Positions 32,861-40,754 of a stretch of DNA of 64,000 nt are shown piece by piece. The notes beneath the pieces are model-generated. The model saw only the letters and a program-made list of their open reading frames with translations, did no database searches and was not told the DNA's origin. Source of the DNA: Microbacterium cremeum (lineage in GTDB: Bacteria > Actinomycetota > Actinomycetes > Actinomycetales > Microbacteriaceae); the NCBI RefSeq assembly GCF_015277855.1, contig NZ_CP063812.1:1550001-1614000 (forward strand). Direction: 5' to 3'. Positions within the stretch are counted from its first letter, which is position 1. Each line of letters starts with the position of its first letter. Both the position numbers and the translations under genes were made by a program.

Positions 32861-32958
32861 CGCCTCGGCGTGACGCCGATCGCGGGGTAGACTGACAGGC
32901 TGCCGTGCGCCCGCGCGGTGTGCTTCGACAAGCTTTCAGGACCCGGAACGGAGTGGCC

Positions 32959-33435
32959 ATGCCCAGGGAACGCGGTGAGAAGGTCGTCGCGACCAATCGT
33001 CGCGCGCGCCACGAGTACGCCATCGAGAAGACGTACGAGGCGGGTCTCGTGCTCACCGGCACCGAGGTCAAGTCGCTGCGAGAAGGCCGCGCCAACCTCA
33101 GCGACGGCTACGCGTACATCGACGGCGGCGAGGCGTTCCTCGACGCGGTGCACATCCCCGAGTACTCGCAGGGGCACTGGACGAACCACTCCGCCAAGCG
33201 CACGCGCAAGCTGCTGTTGCACAAGGACGAGATCATCAAGCTCTCGCACGCTGTCTCGGCGGGCGGTTACACGCTCGTGCCGTTGAAGCTGTACTTCTCG
33301 GACGGCCGCGCGAAGGTCGAGATCGCCGTCGCGAAGGGCAAGCGCGAGTTCGAGAAGCGTCAGACGATCCGCGAACGCGAAGACAAGCGCGAGGCGGAGC
33401 GCGCGATGCGCAGCCGCAACCGCCTGGGCGAGTAG
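32959..33435 (+). CDS. smpB: tmRNA-binding protein SmpB
   Basis: This 158-residue partner of tmRNA in rescuing stalled ribosomes has the conserved [43 protein letters not shown] and a C-terminal basic tail ([20 protein letters not shown]). ATG 32959 was chosen as the family start (a GTG two codons upstream is possible). A TAGACT -10-like box lies about 70 bp upstream. The ssrA gene is 1.6 kb downstream, so both halves of the trans-translation system are here. Confidence 0.96.
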   Translation: MPRERGEKVVATNRRARHEYAIEKTYEAGLVLTGTEVKSLREGRANLSDGYAYIDGGEAFLDAVHIPEYSQGHWTNHSAKRTRKLLLHKDEIIKLSHAVSAGGYTLVPLKLYFSDGRAKVEIAVAKGKREFEKRQTIREREDKREAERAMRSRNRLGE

Positions 33436-33502
33436 CCCCGTCAGAGAGCCCGCAGCGGCACTGCGCGGGCCGTGACGACGGCGACGGATGCCGCGCGCGG
33501 CG

Positions 33503-34174
33503 TCAGCGGGCCATGAAGCGGGCCTCGACCCCGGCCGAGACCACGATGTCTTCCGGCTGCAGCTGAACCGCCGGTGCCGAGCCGGCGGAATCGGCCGCGA
33601 ACGCGGCGCGCGCCATCAGCGGCCGCGGACCCGCCTCGGGGTGGTCCCGGCGTGAGAGCAGGCCGACGTCGGCGATCTCGAGCGGTGTCACCTTCTCGAG
33701 CCCGAGCGCCGCCGCGTAGGCATCGGCGCGCGTGACCGCGACGCGCACGGCCTCGGTCGCGACCTCTCTCTCGACCCTGGTGCGCGTCTCGGGTGTGAGC
33801 TGCCAGTCGATCCACCCGAATTGCACGCCCTCGCGTTCGGCCACTTCGCCCGCCCACCACGACAGCACGGCGAAGTCGGTGAACGTGGCGCTCACGTCGA
33901 CGCTTGCGTAGTGCACGAGGGCGAGGCGCTTGCCCTCCTGGTTCCACGGCCGCTCCGACCAGACCGCGACCCGCTGGCTCGACCACTCGGCGAGGGTCCC
34001 CGCGGTCTTGCGCGAGGTGAGATCGTCCCGCACCGGCTCGGCGAGCGCCGCCATGCGCTCGACCACGGCGCCGCGCTCGGGGCCCTCAGCGCGGATCGTG
34101 AGGTGCGCGACAGCGCGCTCCGGGGCGAGGCGGGTCTCGTGCTCCCCGCGGACGGTGATGACGACGTCGCTCAT
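33503..34174 (-). CDS. SIMPL domain protein
   Basis: This encodes 223 residues with the SIMPL/DUF541 pattern: an N-terminal VVITVRGEHETRLAPERAVA strand pair, VSATFTDFAVLSWWAGEVAE in the middle, and AVRVAVTRADAYAAALGLEK then PLEIADVG near the end. No signal peptide is seen, so it is predicted to be cytoplasmic, unlike many relatives. The family is uncharacterised in bacteria, some being linked to oxidative stress. It lies 10 bp downstream of the lipoprotein gene on the same strand. Confidence 0.82.
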   Translation of the reverse strand: MSDVVITVRGEHETRLAPERAVAHLTIRAEGPERGAVVERMAALAEPVRDDLTSRKTAGTLAEWSSQRVAVWSERPWNQEGKRLALVHYASVDVSATFTDFAVLSWWAGEVAEREGVQFGWIDWQLTPETRTRVEREVATEAVRVAVTRADAYAAALGLEKVTPLEIADVGLLSRRDHPEAGPRPLMARAAFAADSAGSAPAVQLQPEDIVVSAGVEARFMAR

Positions 34175-34184
34175 GACGCCGACT

Positions 34185-34790
34185 CTACGTGACGGGTTCG
34201 TGCGGTGCCTTGATGAAGGCGAGTTCGTCGCGGTAGAGCGCCCAGCGGACGTCGTCGCCCGTGAACAGGTACGCCTGTCCGTAGCCGTCATCGTCCAGCC
34301 ACTGCGCCATACCGGGGTCGTCGGTGTCGCCCGGCATGGCGAGGTAGACCCCCTCACGCGCCTCAATGCGCTCATACCCGAGGCTGACGAGGTGCTCCTG
34401 CGTCGCCGCGGCGATGGCCGGGTCGAGCGGAGCCCATGCAAGTGTGATCACGTTGTCGGTGGCGAGATCGGGATCTGCGCCCCACGTGCAGGTCAGACTG
34501 CCGTTCGGGGCACCTTCGGGGAACTGGTCGAACATGGAGCCCATACCCACATCACTGCGCCACGACACCCACTCGCGCTCGGCCATCAGCGTCTGGAACG
34601 CATCGGTGGCCGTGTTGTCGCAGGTCGCCTCAACGTTGGCTGCCGAGGTCGGCGTCGGACTCGGGGTGGCCTTCGCCGGCTTGCTCGGTGACGGCGTCGG
34701 CGCCGACTCCTGCTCGGAGGCGGTACATCCAGTCGCAGCGAGGAGGATGAGCGCGCCGGCAGCGAGCGCAGCGGTGTGTCTGCGGGGCAA
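34185..34790 (-). CDS. Putative lipoprotein (paralogue of 43901-44476)
   Basis: This encodes 201 residues. A signal sequence ends in the lipobox LAATGC (Cys22), followed by a Ser/Thr/Pro linker and then a domain with two Cys (EATCDN, LTCTWG) and a GYGQAYLFTGDDVRWALY ending. The gene at 43901-44476 has the same plan (C...C spacing and GYG-x-x-YLF-x-G), so these are diverged paralogues. It is probably an outer-face membrane-anchored protein of unknown function, co-transcribed with the SIMPL gene. Confidence 0.8.
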   Translation of the reverse strand: MPRRHTAALAAGALILLAATGCTASEQESAPTPSPSKPAKATPSPTPTSAANVEATCDNTATDAFQTLMAEREWVSWRSDVGMGSMFDQFPEGAPNGSLTCTWGADPDLATDNVITLAWAPLDPAIAAATQEHLVSLGYERIEAREGVYLAMPGDTDDPGMAQWLDDDGYGQAYLFTGDDVRWALYRDELAFIKAPHEPVT

Positions 34791-35077
34791 GGGGACTCCT
34801 AGGGGGCGATCGAAGTCCGATCAATCTACGGCAGGAGGGGGGCGATCGCGGGACGGGAAGGCGCTCTCGCCGCAACGACCTGATAACAGCTCGCGAGGCG
34901 TGATCATTGCAGCGAGAGCGCACGCGTCAACCTCGCCGGGAATGGCGTGGGCGACGCATCCGTTGTATTCTGATGTGCTCGGATGCTTCGGCGCGACGTT
35001 CCTGAAGATCTGAGTGTTGACAACTCCACAGTGTGACAGCGGCCCTTCGACAGAAGGAAACCCTCGAATGAGGACAC

Positions 35078-35445
35078 GGGGATGATCGGTTTCGACATCG
35101 CCTGCGAATCTGCGTGAAGCGGGCCGAGGATGCAGGGTTATCTCGTAAACGCTCCTTGCAAACCAATAACTGCCGAAAAGAAGCAGTCCGCGTTCGCCCT
35201 CGCTGCCTGAGCAGCGAGCCCGACGCCGTCAATCCGTGACTGATCCCGTCACGGGTATTGGCGTCATTTAGGGATCTTGCTGCGTGACGACGCCTGAGCG
35301 TCACGCGGGACTCTTATCAGGCTGGGCTCGTCGACTTAGGTGCCTGTGACAAAGGTCGGAGCCGAGTAGAACGCCTACACAGACTGCGCCCGGAGAAACC
35401 GCAGTTACTCAGCGATGGACGGGGGTTCGATTCCCCCCATCTCCA
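35078..35445 (+). ncRNA. ssrA: Transfer-messenger RNA (tmRNA)
   Basis: The 5' end GGGGATGATCGGTTTCGAC and 3' end GGGTTCGATTCCCCCCATCT form the tRNA-like part (GGGGATG pairs with CATCTCC, T arm GGGGTTCGATTCCCC). The tag begins at the GCC codon 35172, after TTGCAAACCAATAACT, and reads AEKKQSAFALAA with the stop at 35208-35210. Pseudoknot helices follow (for example CGTGAC and GTCACG around 35230-35250). CCA is not encoded. It tags proteins from stalled ribosomes for degradation, acting with SmpB. Confidence 0.96.
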
Positions 35446-35466
35446 CAAACCGCTGTCACAGAAGAA

Positions 35467-35513
35467 GGCCCGAGAGCCGCGCAATCACGCGGATCTCGGG
35501 CCCTTTTCGTTGG
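35467..35513 (+). terminator. Intrinsic terminator of ssrA
   Basis: A long stem (GGCCCGAGA with TCTCGGGCC, plus the inner CCGCG/CGCGG) is followed by CTTTTCGTT, 20 bp after the tmRNA 3' end. This is a textbook intrinsic terminator for ssrA. Confidence 0.9.
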
Positions 35514-35536
35514 TGTGGAGCATGGGCGCGCCGTCT

Positions 35537-35724
35537 CGCAGCTCGTCGGCCCTCGGTCGTTGAGCGAGCGGAGCGAGACGAAACGCAGCTCGCCGGCCCT
35601 CGGTCGTTGAGCGAGCGGAGCGAGACGAAACGCAGCTCGCCGGCTCTCGGTCGTTGAGCGGGCGGAGCGAGACGAAACGCAGCTCGCCGGCTCTCGGTCG
35701 TTGAGCGAGCGGAGCGAGACGAAA
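35537..35724. repeat. Four tandem copies of a 47-bp repeat
   Basis: Four head-to-tail copies with period 47 (35537, 35584, 35631 and 35678), each containing CGGTCGTTGAGCGAGCGGAG followed by CGAGACGAAA. Copies differ at one to three positions, and a partial fifth (CGCAGC) follows. The array replaces or extends the 3' end of the integrase pseudogene. Because 47 is not a multiple of 3, the crossing frame reads each copy differently, so it is not protein repeat coding. Confidence 0.95.
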
Positions 35725-36390
35725 CGCAGCTTCATGCGGACAAGGTCGTCCTCGAACAGGTCCGCGTACGTGTCGAGGGTCATCGCGGCGGACTTGTGGC
35801 CGAGCATCCGCTGCACCGCCTTGACGTTCGCGCCCGACGAGATCGCGAGGCTCGCGGCGGTGTGGCGAAGGTCGTGTGGTGTGAGTCGTTCGATACCCGA
35901 CCGCTCGAGCGCGGCGTTGAACCATGACGTCGCGCCGACGCTGGTCTTCGCGCGTCGCAGGTGATTGCCGTCAGGGGCGGTGAACACGAGGTCATCCGGC
36001 TCCTTGCCGAGGCAGAGCTCACGGAGCGGCGTCTCCAGGAACGCTGGGAACGGGACGATCCGTCACTCCCAGTTCTTCGGCGCTCCGACGACGATGCGTC
36101 CTTCGACCTCGACGGCCGCGCGATTGACCTGGATCCGGTGGCGTTCGAAGTTGATGTCACGCACGTGCATGCCGATCGCTTAGCTCCATCGCAGGCCGAG
36201 TACGCGAGCACCAGGATCAACCTCCGGAAGGTCGGCGTCGACGCCGCTTCGGCGAGACGCACGACCTCGTCGTGCGTCAGATACCGTCGCGGCTTCTCGG
36301 ACGCGGTAGCCGCGGCCCGCCGCTGCCTGATACGCCGCGATGCTTCCCATGCTGTCCCCGCAGTCAGAGTAGCTCAAGGCACGGATACGA
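35725..36390 (-). pseudogene. Degraded tyrosine integrase next to ssrA
   Basis: Pieces of one tyrosine recombinase are read in different frames. An N-terminal part (TAWEASRRIRQRR, then YLTHDEVVRLAEAASTPTFR) breaks after LILVLAYS, where the usual GLRW codons are shifted. A middle part (MHVRDINFERHRIQVNRAAV) is followed by an in-frame stop after KNWE. A C-terminal part keeps the catalytic HDLRHT, GHKS and DTYADLFEDDL. At least two frameshifts and one stop make it inactive. It points at the 3' end of ssrA, a classic attachment site, so this is the remnant of an island integrated there. Confidence 0.85.
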
Positions 36391-36542
36391 CTTGCTGGGA
36401 TCGCGATGCGTCCGGGCTCACTCCGCTAGCGCGTTGGCGGATCCCCATTCGGGCGTCAAGTTGCCGAGAAGTGTGAGCGCGCCGGACCCTGACCGATGGT
36501 CGTCCCGAACGCCGCGCCGAGGTACATCCAGCCAACTGGAGA

Positions 36543-37247
36543 TCAAGAGGCGGGCACCCACACGCGATGGGTGCCGACGGGCGCGAAACCCGCGGCGAGC
36601 GCCCGCGCGAGGTCGTTGTCGCGCTCGTATCCCACGACTGCGCGCCCCGGATGCAATCGGCCGACCGTGGCGAGCAATCCGAGCCAATCCGGGTCGGTGC
36701 CGGGGCGCTCCCAGACGTTGGAGAGTCCCACGACGTCCCCGTTCTCGGGCTGATGCGTCACGGCGCCGCCGATGAGATGCCCGCCCGCCGTCCGCGCGAG
36801 GACTCGGAAGCGGGGATGCACGAGCACCGTGTCGGGCAGGACCCCGACATAGTCGTGCAGGTCGTTCCACCGCCGCAGGTCGCGTGGACCGGCGAGTTCA
36901 CTCCACCCGTCGGCAAAGCCCGGTTCCGGGGCTGCGCAGTGGATCCACCGTGCCTCGAACAGCTTCTCGAACCCGCGCCCGGCGAGGTCGAGATCGGCGA
37001 AGCAGTCCGCGATGCCGCCGCCCGGGAGTCCGCCTCGCTGGCGGGCTCTGATCGCCTCGGCCGCGGCGTCCGCGTCGACGGCAGGCCGGACTGTGAGCAC
37101 GGTCGAGTGAAACGGCGGCACCCGGCCATCGGCGACCCAGAGTCCGTCGGTCACGGTGACGGGCACGCCGTGCATCGCCATCACATCGTCGTACCAACTC
37201 CGGCTCGCCGCGACGGCGGTGGCGAGCCGGGAATGAGGAGGCGTCAT
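36543..37247 (-). CDS. GNAT-like acetyltransferase, putative
   Basis: This encodes 234 residues with a C-terminal half resembling a GNAT fold: VLARTAGGHLIGGAVTHQPE, VVGLSNVWERPGTDPDWLGL, then RAVVGYERDNDLARALAAGF, the usual end pattern where the alpha-4 helix and beta-7 strand occur. The N-terminal half (ADAAAEAIRARQRGGLPGGG) is not recognised. The substrate is unknown. Its start overlaps the tail of an unrelated upstream ORF, which suggests a recent join. Confidence 0.65.
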   Translation of the reverse strand: MTPPHSRLATAVAASRSWYDDVMAMHGVPVTVTDGLWVADGRVPPFHSTVLTVRPAVDADAAAEAIRARQRGGLPGGGIADCFADLDLAGRGFEKLFEARWIHCAAPEPGFADGWSELAGPRDLRRWNDLHDYVGVLPDTVLVHPRFRVLARTAGGHLIGGAVTHQPENGDVVGLSNVWERPGTDPDWLGLLATVGRLHPGRAVVGYERDNDLARALAAGFAPVGTHRVWVPAS

Positions 37248-37452
37248 CCGCTAGCAGATCACGCACGCCTTCGCTCGGTGTCGATCGCGACATTCCTGCG
37301 AGCTCGCGCAATGCTGGCCCGTCCAAGCCCACGACGAGCGCGTTGACTGCTCCGTCGACGGCGAGCGAGACGAAGCGCTCACCAGACATGGCGGCCGCCG
37401 CTGCCACCGTGAGTTGCCAGATCGCACCGTCTTCACCCATTTCGCGCTCCAC
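36898..37452 (-). CDS. Hypothetical protein, probably truncated and run-on
   Basis: Only the first 70 or so residues (37240-37452) look like real coding sequence: IWQLTVAAAAAMSGERFVSL, AVDGAVNALVVGLDGPALRE and SRSTPSEGVRDLLAD. After that the frame enters the antisense-like overlap with the acetyltransferase gene and becomes Arg-rich nonsense. I read it as an N-terminal fragment whose own 3' end was lost when the acetyltransferase gene was joined on. Confidence 0.4.
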   Translation of the reverse strand: MEREMGEDGAIWQLTVAAAAAMSGERFVSLAVDGAVNALVVGLDGPALRELAGMSRSTPSEGVRDLLADDASSFPARHRRRGEPELVRRCDGDARRARHRDRRTLGRRWPGAAVSLDRAHSPACRRRGRRGRGDQSPPARRTPGRRHRGLLRRSRPRRARVREAVRGTVDPLRSPGTGLCRRVE

Positions 37453-37537
37453 TCACTCGCGGGCGGCAAGTAGAACAGCGTACAGCCGCAAGGATGTCGG
37501 TCATCCGTCGACATGTCCCACCGCATATCGTCGACAT

Positions 37538-37780
37538 GTGCTGATCTTGCCCGCGCTGTCAATCGTGCTTGGCATCGGGATCGCGGTGCTTGGCATCATC
37601 TTCGCCACGAAGGCGTCTTCGATCGCCGACATGATGTGGACGCGAAACGAGAGCGCTACCCGACACTCGCGATTGCTGGCAGCGCCGCGAAGCTACTATC
37701 TCTGGCTGTGCCGCATAGGAGGCATCGTTCTGTCGGCAGCCGGCGCTGGCCTCGCCCTCAGCGCTGTGGCCAGCCTTTGA
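37538..37780 (+). CDS. Small two-span membrane protein
   Basis: This encodes 80 residues with a GTG start. Two hydrophobic helices (LPALSIVLGIGIAVLGIIFA and IGGIVLSAAGAGLALSAVAS) flank a polar loop with MMWTRNESATRHSRLL. No family is recognised. The ATG at 37536 is out of frame and stops at once, so GTG 37538 is the only sensible start. Confidence 0.55.
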   Translation: MLILPALSIVLGIGIAVLGIIFATKASSIADMMWTRNESATRHSRLLAAPRSYYLWLCRIGGIVLSAAGAGLALSAVASL

Positions 37781-37963
37781 CCTAGCGGCGGCGCCGATAG
37801 TCGGTCCGCTTGGGAACCATGCGCATTTGAGACCTCTTGTGCACGCGCCAGCACGCTAGCGGTCGCTCGTCGTGCCAGTCCGTCGCAACTTCGCGCGCAC
37901 GATTATCGACCTGCGGGCCAGACTCAACGGGCCGGGTAGCGACGCTCATGTGACAATCGCTGA

Positions 37964-38626
37964 GTGACTGCTCGGGACGCTCTGCGCGACGCCTTGAAGA
38001 AAGAATTCGGGCCGGCCGCTCGTTCCCGCGGGTATCGCGGGTCGGCGCCAACTTGGCGAAAGACCACCGAGCGCGGTGACGTGGCGATCGTGAACGTCCA
38101 GTCATCCGCCTACAGCACCTCCTCGCACGTAAGGTGCATCGTCAACATGGCAGTCGTCCCGGAACCTGCTCAGCGGTGGCTTGCATCCCGCCCGTACAGT
38201 AAGCCGCGCCAGGTGCACTACTCGGAAGGCATCTACCAAGATCGGCTTCGACCGACGGGGACTGATGATCTGGTGGAAGTCTGGTGGGACGTTTACGACA
38301 CTGCGAGTGCCGGCGTCGCGATCGCGGACATGCTCTCTCAACTGCACGCCCACGCATGGGATCGACTTGACACGCTCTTGAGCCAGGACGCCCTACTGTC
38401 CGCCGCAATCGCCGGAGACCTCGGATTCCTCAAGCGCCGCAACGGCAACGAGTTCTCCTTCGCCAAGGCGCAAGCCTTGCTCCTTATGGACGCCGGTCCC
38501 AGTGACGCTCTCAACGCCGCGCTCGAATCCCTCCGTCGATCTGCGATACCCCCCAGCCGCGCGTACGCGGAGAGCTTCGAAGAATGGGTTCACCATCAAG
38601 CCGCCGCTGCAATCACCGGTAGGTGA
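37964..38626 (+). CDS. DUF4304 domain protein
   Basis: This encodes 220 residues. The N-terminal half matches DUF4304 as I know it: DALKKEFGPAARSRGYRGSA, then TWRKTTERGDVAIVNVQSSA and VRCIVNMAVVPEPAQRW. The family is uncharacterised, common in islands and sometimes beside toxin or polymorphic effector genes as an immunity-like protein. GC content here looks lower than in the flanking core genes. The stop overlaps a downstream GTG (GTGA). Confidence 0.75.
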   Translation: MTARDALRDALKKEFGPAARSRGYRGSAPTWRKTTERGDVAIVNVQSSAYSTSSHVRCIVNMAVVPEPAQRWLASRPYSKPRQVHYSEGIYQDRLRPTGTDDLVEVWWDVYDTASAGVAIADMLSQLHAHAWDRLDTLLSQDALLSAAIAGDLGFLKRRNGNEFSFAKAQALLLMDAGPSDALNAALESLRRSAIPPSRAYAESFEEWVHHQAAAAITGR

Positions 38627-38916
38627 ATGCAGCTCCTGCGTACTTGGTGAACGCATGCCGGTCGCGTACCGAGCGTGGCGGGCACCCGCGCTGGCTGTGG
38701 GTGGGAGAGCCATGCAGCACCTCCGCGCGATCACGGGATGAGGAGGGGCTGCCTGCACCCGAGTGGGTGAATGATCCGAGTCGATACCTCGAGGTGCCGG
38801 CCACCCTTGAGATCGATCCGGCCGACCCGATGCCGCCTGCGTCGCAGGTGCCTGAGGAGTTCGCCGAGCGCGGTGTGCTCGTGTGGCGTGACACCTTCGC
38901 GAGCACTTTACCGTGA
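38623..38916 (+). CDS. Hypothetical protein, possible antitoxin-like remnant
   Basis: This encodes 97 residues in a GTGA overlap with the DUF4304 gene, and ends in another GTGA overlap with the next frame. The C-terminal two thirds (PEWVNDPSRYLEVPATLEID, PADPMPPASQVPEEFAERGV, LVWRDTFAS) has protein-like composition. In islands such ORFs often precede a nucleotidyltransferase toxin gene. The family is not firmly recognised. Confidence 0.45.
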   Translation: MNAAPAYLVNACRSRTERGGHPRWLWVGEPCSTSARSRDEEGLPAPEWVNDPSRYLEVPATLEIDPADPMPPASQVPEEFAERGVLVWRDTFASTLP

Positions 38917-39039
38917 CGTCTTCCCTCGGCCGGGACGACATCCTTCTCGGGCTCAGAGCACTCATCGTCGAGCTCCGCTCGTCGAAAGGTCTCCATCGGG
39001 CGAATCTATCTCGCGCTGCCGACCCATCGCGACGCAGGG
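38913..39039 (+). pseudogene. Truncated nucleotidyltransferase-like (AbiEii/DUF6036-type) start
   Basis: The frame begins MTSSLGRDDILLGLRALIVE, LRSSKGLHRANL, which looks like the N-terminus of AbiEii/DUF6036-type nucleotidyltransferase toxins, usually followed by a GGAAL motif. Here the frame loses sense after about 35 residues and collides with the convergent gene at 39040. I read it as the 5' stub of a lost gene. The family call is tentative. Confidence 0.4.
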
Positions 39040-39840
39040 TCAGCGACCTTGGTTCGCGCTCTGCCAGGCGGCGTCGAGCAATCCGAACTCGGCGGCGTAG
39101 CAGCGGCCCTCGACCCCGGAGTGAACCGATGCGCCACTGGTGACATACCGGATGACCGGCTGTGTGACGTCGATCACATCGACGGGGTAGCCGGCCTCCG
39201 CCATGCACGCCGAGTACCGCTCGAAGCCGTCGCGATACTCGGCCTCTGTCACGCTGCCGTCCGCCATCGCCGCGCTCTGCTCCTCGGACGGCTCCGGCAG
39301 GGCGACAGGGGCGGACCACGATGCCCACAGCATGTAGCTCCCCGAGCCCGAGACGCTCACGCTGTGAGGACCGTCGCCCGACACGCGTTCACCCCCGCCG
39401 AACCCGCCGTGGGATGCCTCGCAGTAGCTGGTACCGATTTCGCTACCGTCGATCTTGATCACCATGACCCCGGCCCCGAGGCATCGGAACGCGACGAAGA
39501 GTTCCGTCGCGCCCTCGGGCGCGACGCCGACGTCCAGCGTCGTCGGGCCTACGGCGCGCTCGATGAAGAAGTGGTCGCCGAACAACTGAGTGTCACCGGG
39601 CACTGTCGCGGCGAGCTGCGCGGCTGAAGGCGGGACACGGGTGACGTTAGCGCCGGCGCGAGATTCCGCGGTAAGTGCCACCGCTGCGGAAGTCGCTGCG
39701 CCGGCCAGGATCCCCGAGATGGCGAAGACCGTCAGCGCCAGTACGCCGCGCGGGCGCCGACGGCTGAGTGGTGCGGCATCGGCCAGAGCGACGAGCATCC
39801 GTCGCTGTGCTTCATCGCGATTCGTCGTGGACTCAGGCAT
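39040..39840 (-). CDS. Membrane protein coupled to an ECF sigma factor
   Basis: This encodes 266 residues. A cytoplasmic N-terminus (DEAQRRMLVALADAAPLSRR) is followed by one transmembrane helix (GVLALTVFAISGILAGAATS) and a large extracytoplasmic domain. That domain has four Cys (VAFRCLGAG, TSYCEASHG, YSACMAEAG, VEGRCYAAE), probably disulfide-bonded. The start lies inside the sigma gene end (8-bp overlap). The topology fits a membrane-bound anti-sigma or sensor, but no standard zinc anti-sigma HxxxCxxC motif is present. Confidence 0.7.
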   Translation of the reverse strand: MPESTTNRDEAQRRMLVALADAAPLSRRRPRGVLALTVFAISGILAGAATSAAVALTAESRAGANVTRVPPSAAQLAATVPGDTQLFGDHFFIERAVGPTTLDVGVAPEGATELFVAFRCLGAGVMVIKIDGSEIGTSYCEASHGGFGGGERVSGDGPHSVSVSGSGSYMLWASWSAPVALPEPSEEQSAAMADGSVTEAEYRDGFERYSACMAEAGYPVDVIDVTQPVIRYVTSGASVHSGVEGRCYAAEFGLLDAAWQSANQGR

Positions 39841-40396
39841 TGGAGACTCCTTCCGAGGGAAAGCCCCGCGGGCGCAGGTGATGCGCCTCCTCCCGGAGGC
39901 GAGCGTGTGCGCGCGACAGCCGTGATCGTGCGGAAGAAGGCCGCACGCCCAGAACGCGGGCGGCATCCGCTGCCGAGAGATCCTCGAGCACGCACAGCGT
40001 GATGATCTCCTGGTCACGAAGCGACAAACGCCGCATTGCGCGGAACACCTCTCCGTCCGCGACGAGGTCCGCCGGGTCCGGTGCGGATTCGGCGGCGGGG
40101 AGTCGCGTGAGCGCTGCGCGATAGCGCCGCTCGGCGCGGGCGATGTTCAAGCAGGTGTAGGTAGCTGTGCGTAGGAGCCAGGGGAGCATGGACTGATCCA
40201 CGAACCGGATGCTGTCGCGTTTGCGCCATGCCTCCAGAAACGTGATCGACACAACGTCCTCCGCCTCTCCTGGAGACGGTGCGAGCCCCGTGGCGTGCCG
40301 CCGGATACGGTCGCGATGGCGGTCGAACACGCGCCCGAAGGCTTCGCCCTCGCCCGCGATCGCCCTCGCCCAGTCATGCTCGTCAGAGTCGGTCAC
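39833..40396 (-). CDS. ECF-type RNA polymerase sigma factor
   Basis: This encodes 187 residues. Region 2 has FDRHRDRIRRHATGLAPSPG, EAEDVVSITFLEAWRKRDSI and LPWLLRTATYTCLNIARAER; region 4 has MRRLSLRDQEIITLCVLEDL, SAADAARVLGVRPSSARSRL. It would direct RNA polymerase to stress or envelope genes, held by the coupled membrane protein. GTG 40396 was chosen over an upstream ATG at 40501, which adds a non-conserved basic extension. No convincing ribosome site is seen, so the message may be leaderless. Confidence 0.85.
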   Translation of the reverse strand: MTDSDEHDWARAIAGEGEAFGRVFDRHRDRIRRHATGLAPSPGEAEDVVSITFLEAWRKRDSIRFVDQSMLPWLLRTATYTCLNIARAERRYRAALTRLPAAESAPDPADLVADGEVFRAMRRLSLRDQEIITLCVLEDLSAADAARVLGVRPSSARSRLSRAHARLREEAHHLRPRGFPSEGVSNA

Positions 40397-40754
40397 ACTA
40401 TGAAGTGTCCGCGACCGCCCGGAGCGTTGCAGGCATTCCTCGCGGATCGCTGAGGCGTGAACGATTCCTGCGCACTCCTGAGCGGTCCGTCGGTTCCGCA
40501 CGGTGGTCGTTCAACGAACGTCCGTGCCTCCCTCCCACCCGTTGTTCCCAGCGGCCAACGATGTGCAGTATCAGGGAACAGCCGGATCACGCGGCGCTCG
40601 GATGGTACCTGCTCCATGGACAGAAGCTAGCCGGGCGGCAGGGTTGGCGGCACCGGCTGATGCGCGGAGCCGGTCGGCGGGTGTATCGTGCGGCTGTCCG
40701 CACCCCTCGATGCCATTGAGAAGGGTGTGTCGACGGGGGAATGGGGAGTACGAC
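40397..40754. other. Intergenic region between sigma factor and hemerythrin genes
   Basis: There is no supportable gene in these 358 bp. A 13-bp palindrome CGTTCAACGAACG lies at 40508-40520, and a TATCGT -10-like box near 40683 precedes the hemerythrin gene. It must hold divergent promoters for both neighbours; autoregulation by the ECF factor is possible but not shown. Confidence 0.55.

Noticed and set aside
35158..35169. GCA codon in ssrA as tag resume codon
   Set aside because: In that frame a stop follows after three codons. By analogy with mycobacterial tmRNA the resume codon is the later GCC (35172), giving a normal AEKKQSAFALAA tag, so nothing is anomalous.
35409..35987. Active integrase of 192 residues beside ssrA
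   Set aside because: It contains only the C-terminal catalytic half, followed by translated tandem repeats and tmRNA sequence. The N-terminal half lies in other frames with a stop, so it is a pseudogene.
40508..40520. CGTTCAACGAACG as a second SOS box
   Set aside because: The arms are in the opposite order (GTTC...GAAC) and the spacing is 3, not 4, so it does not match a LexA operator.
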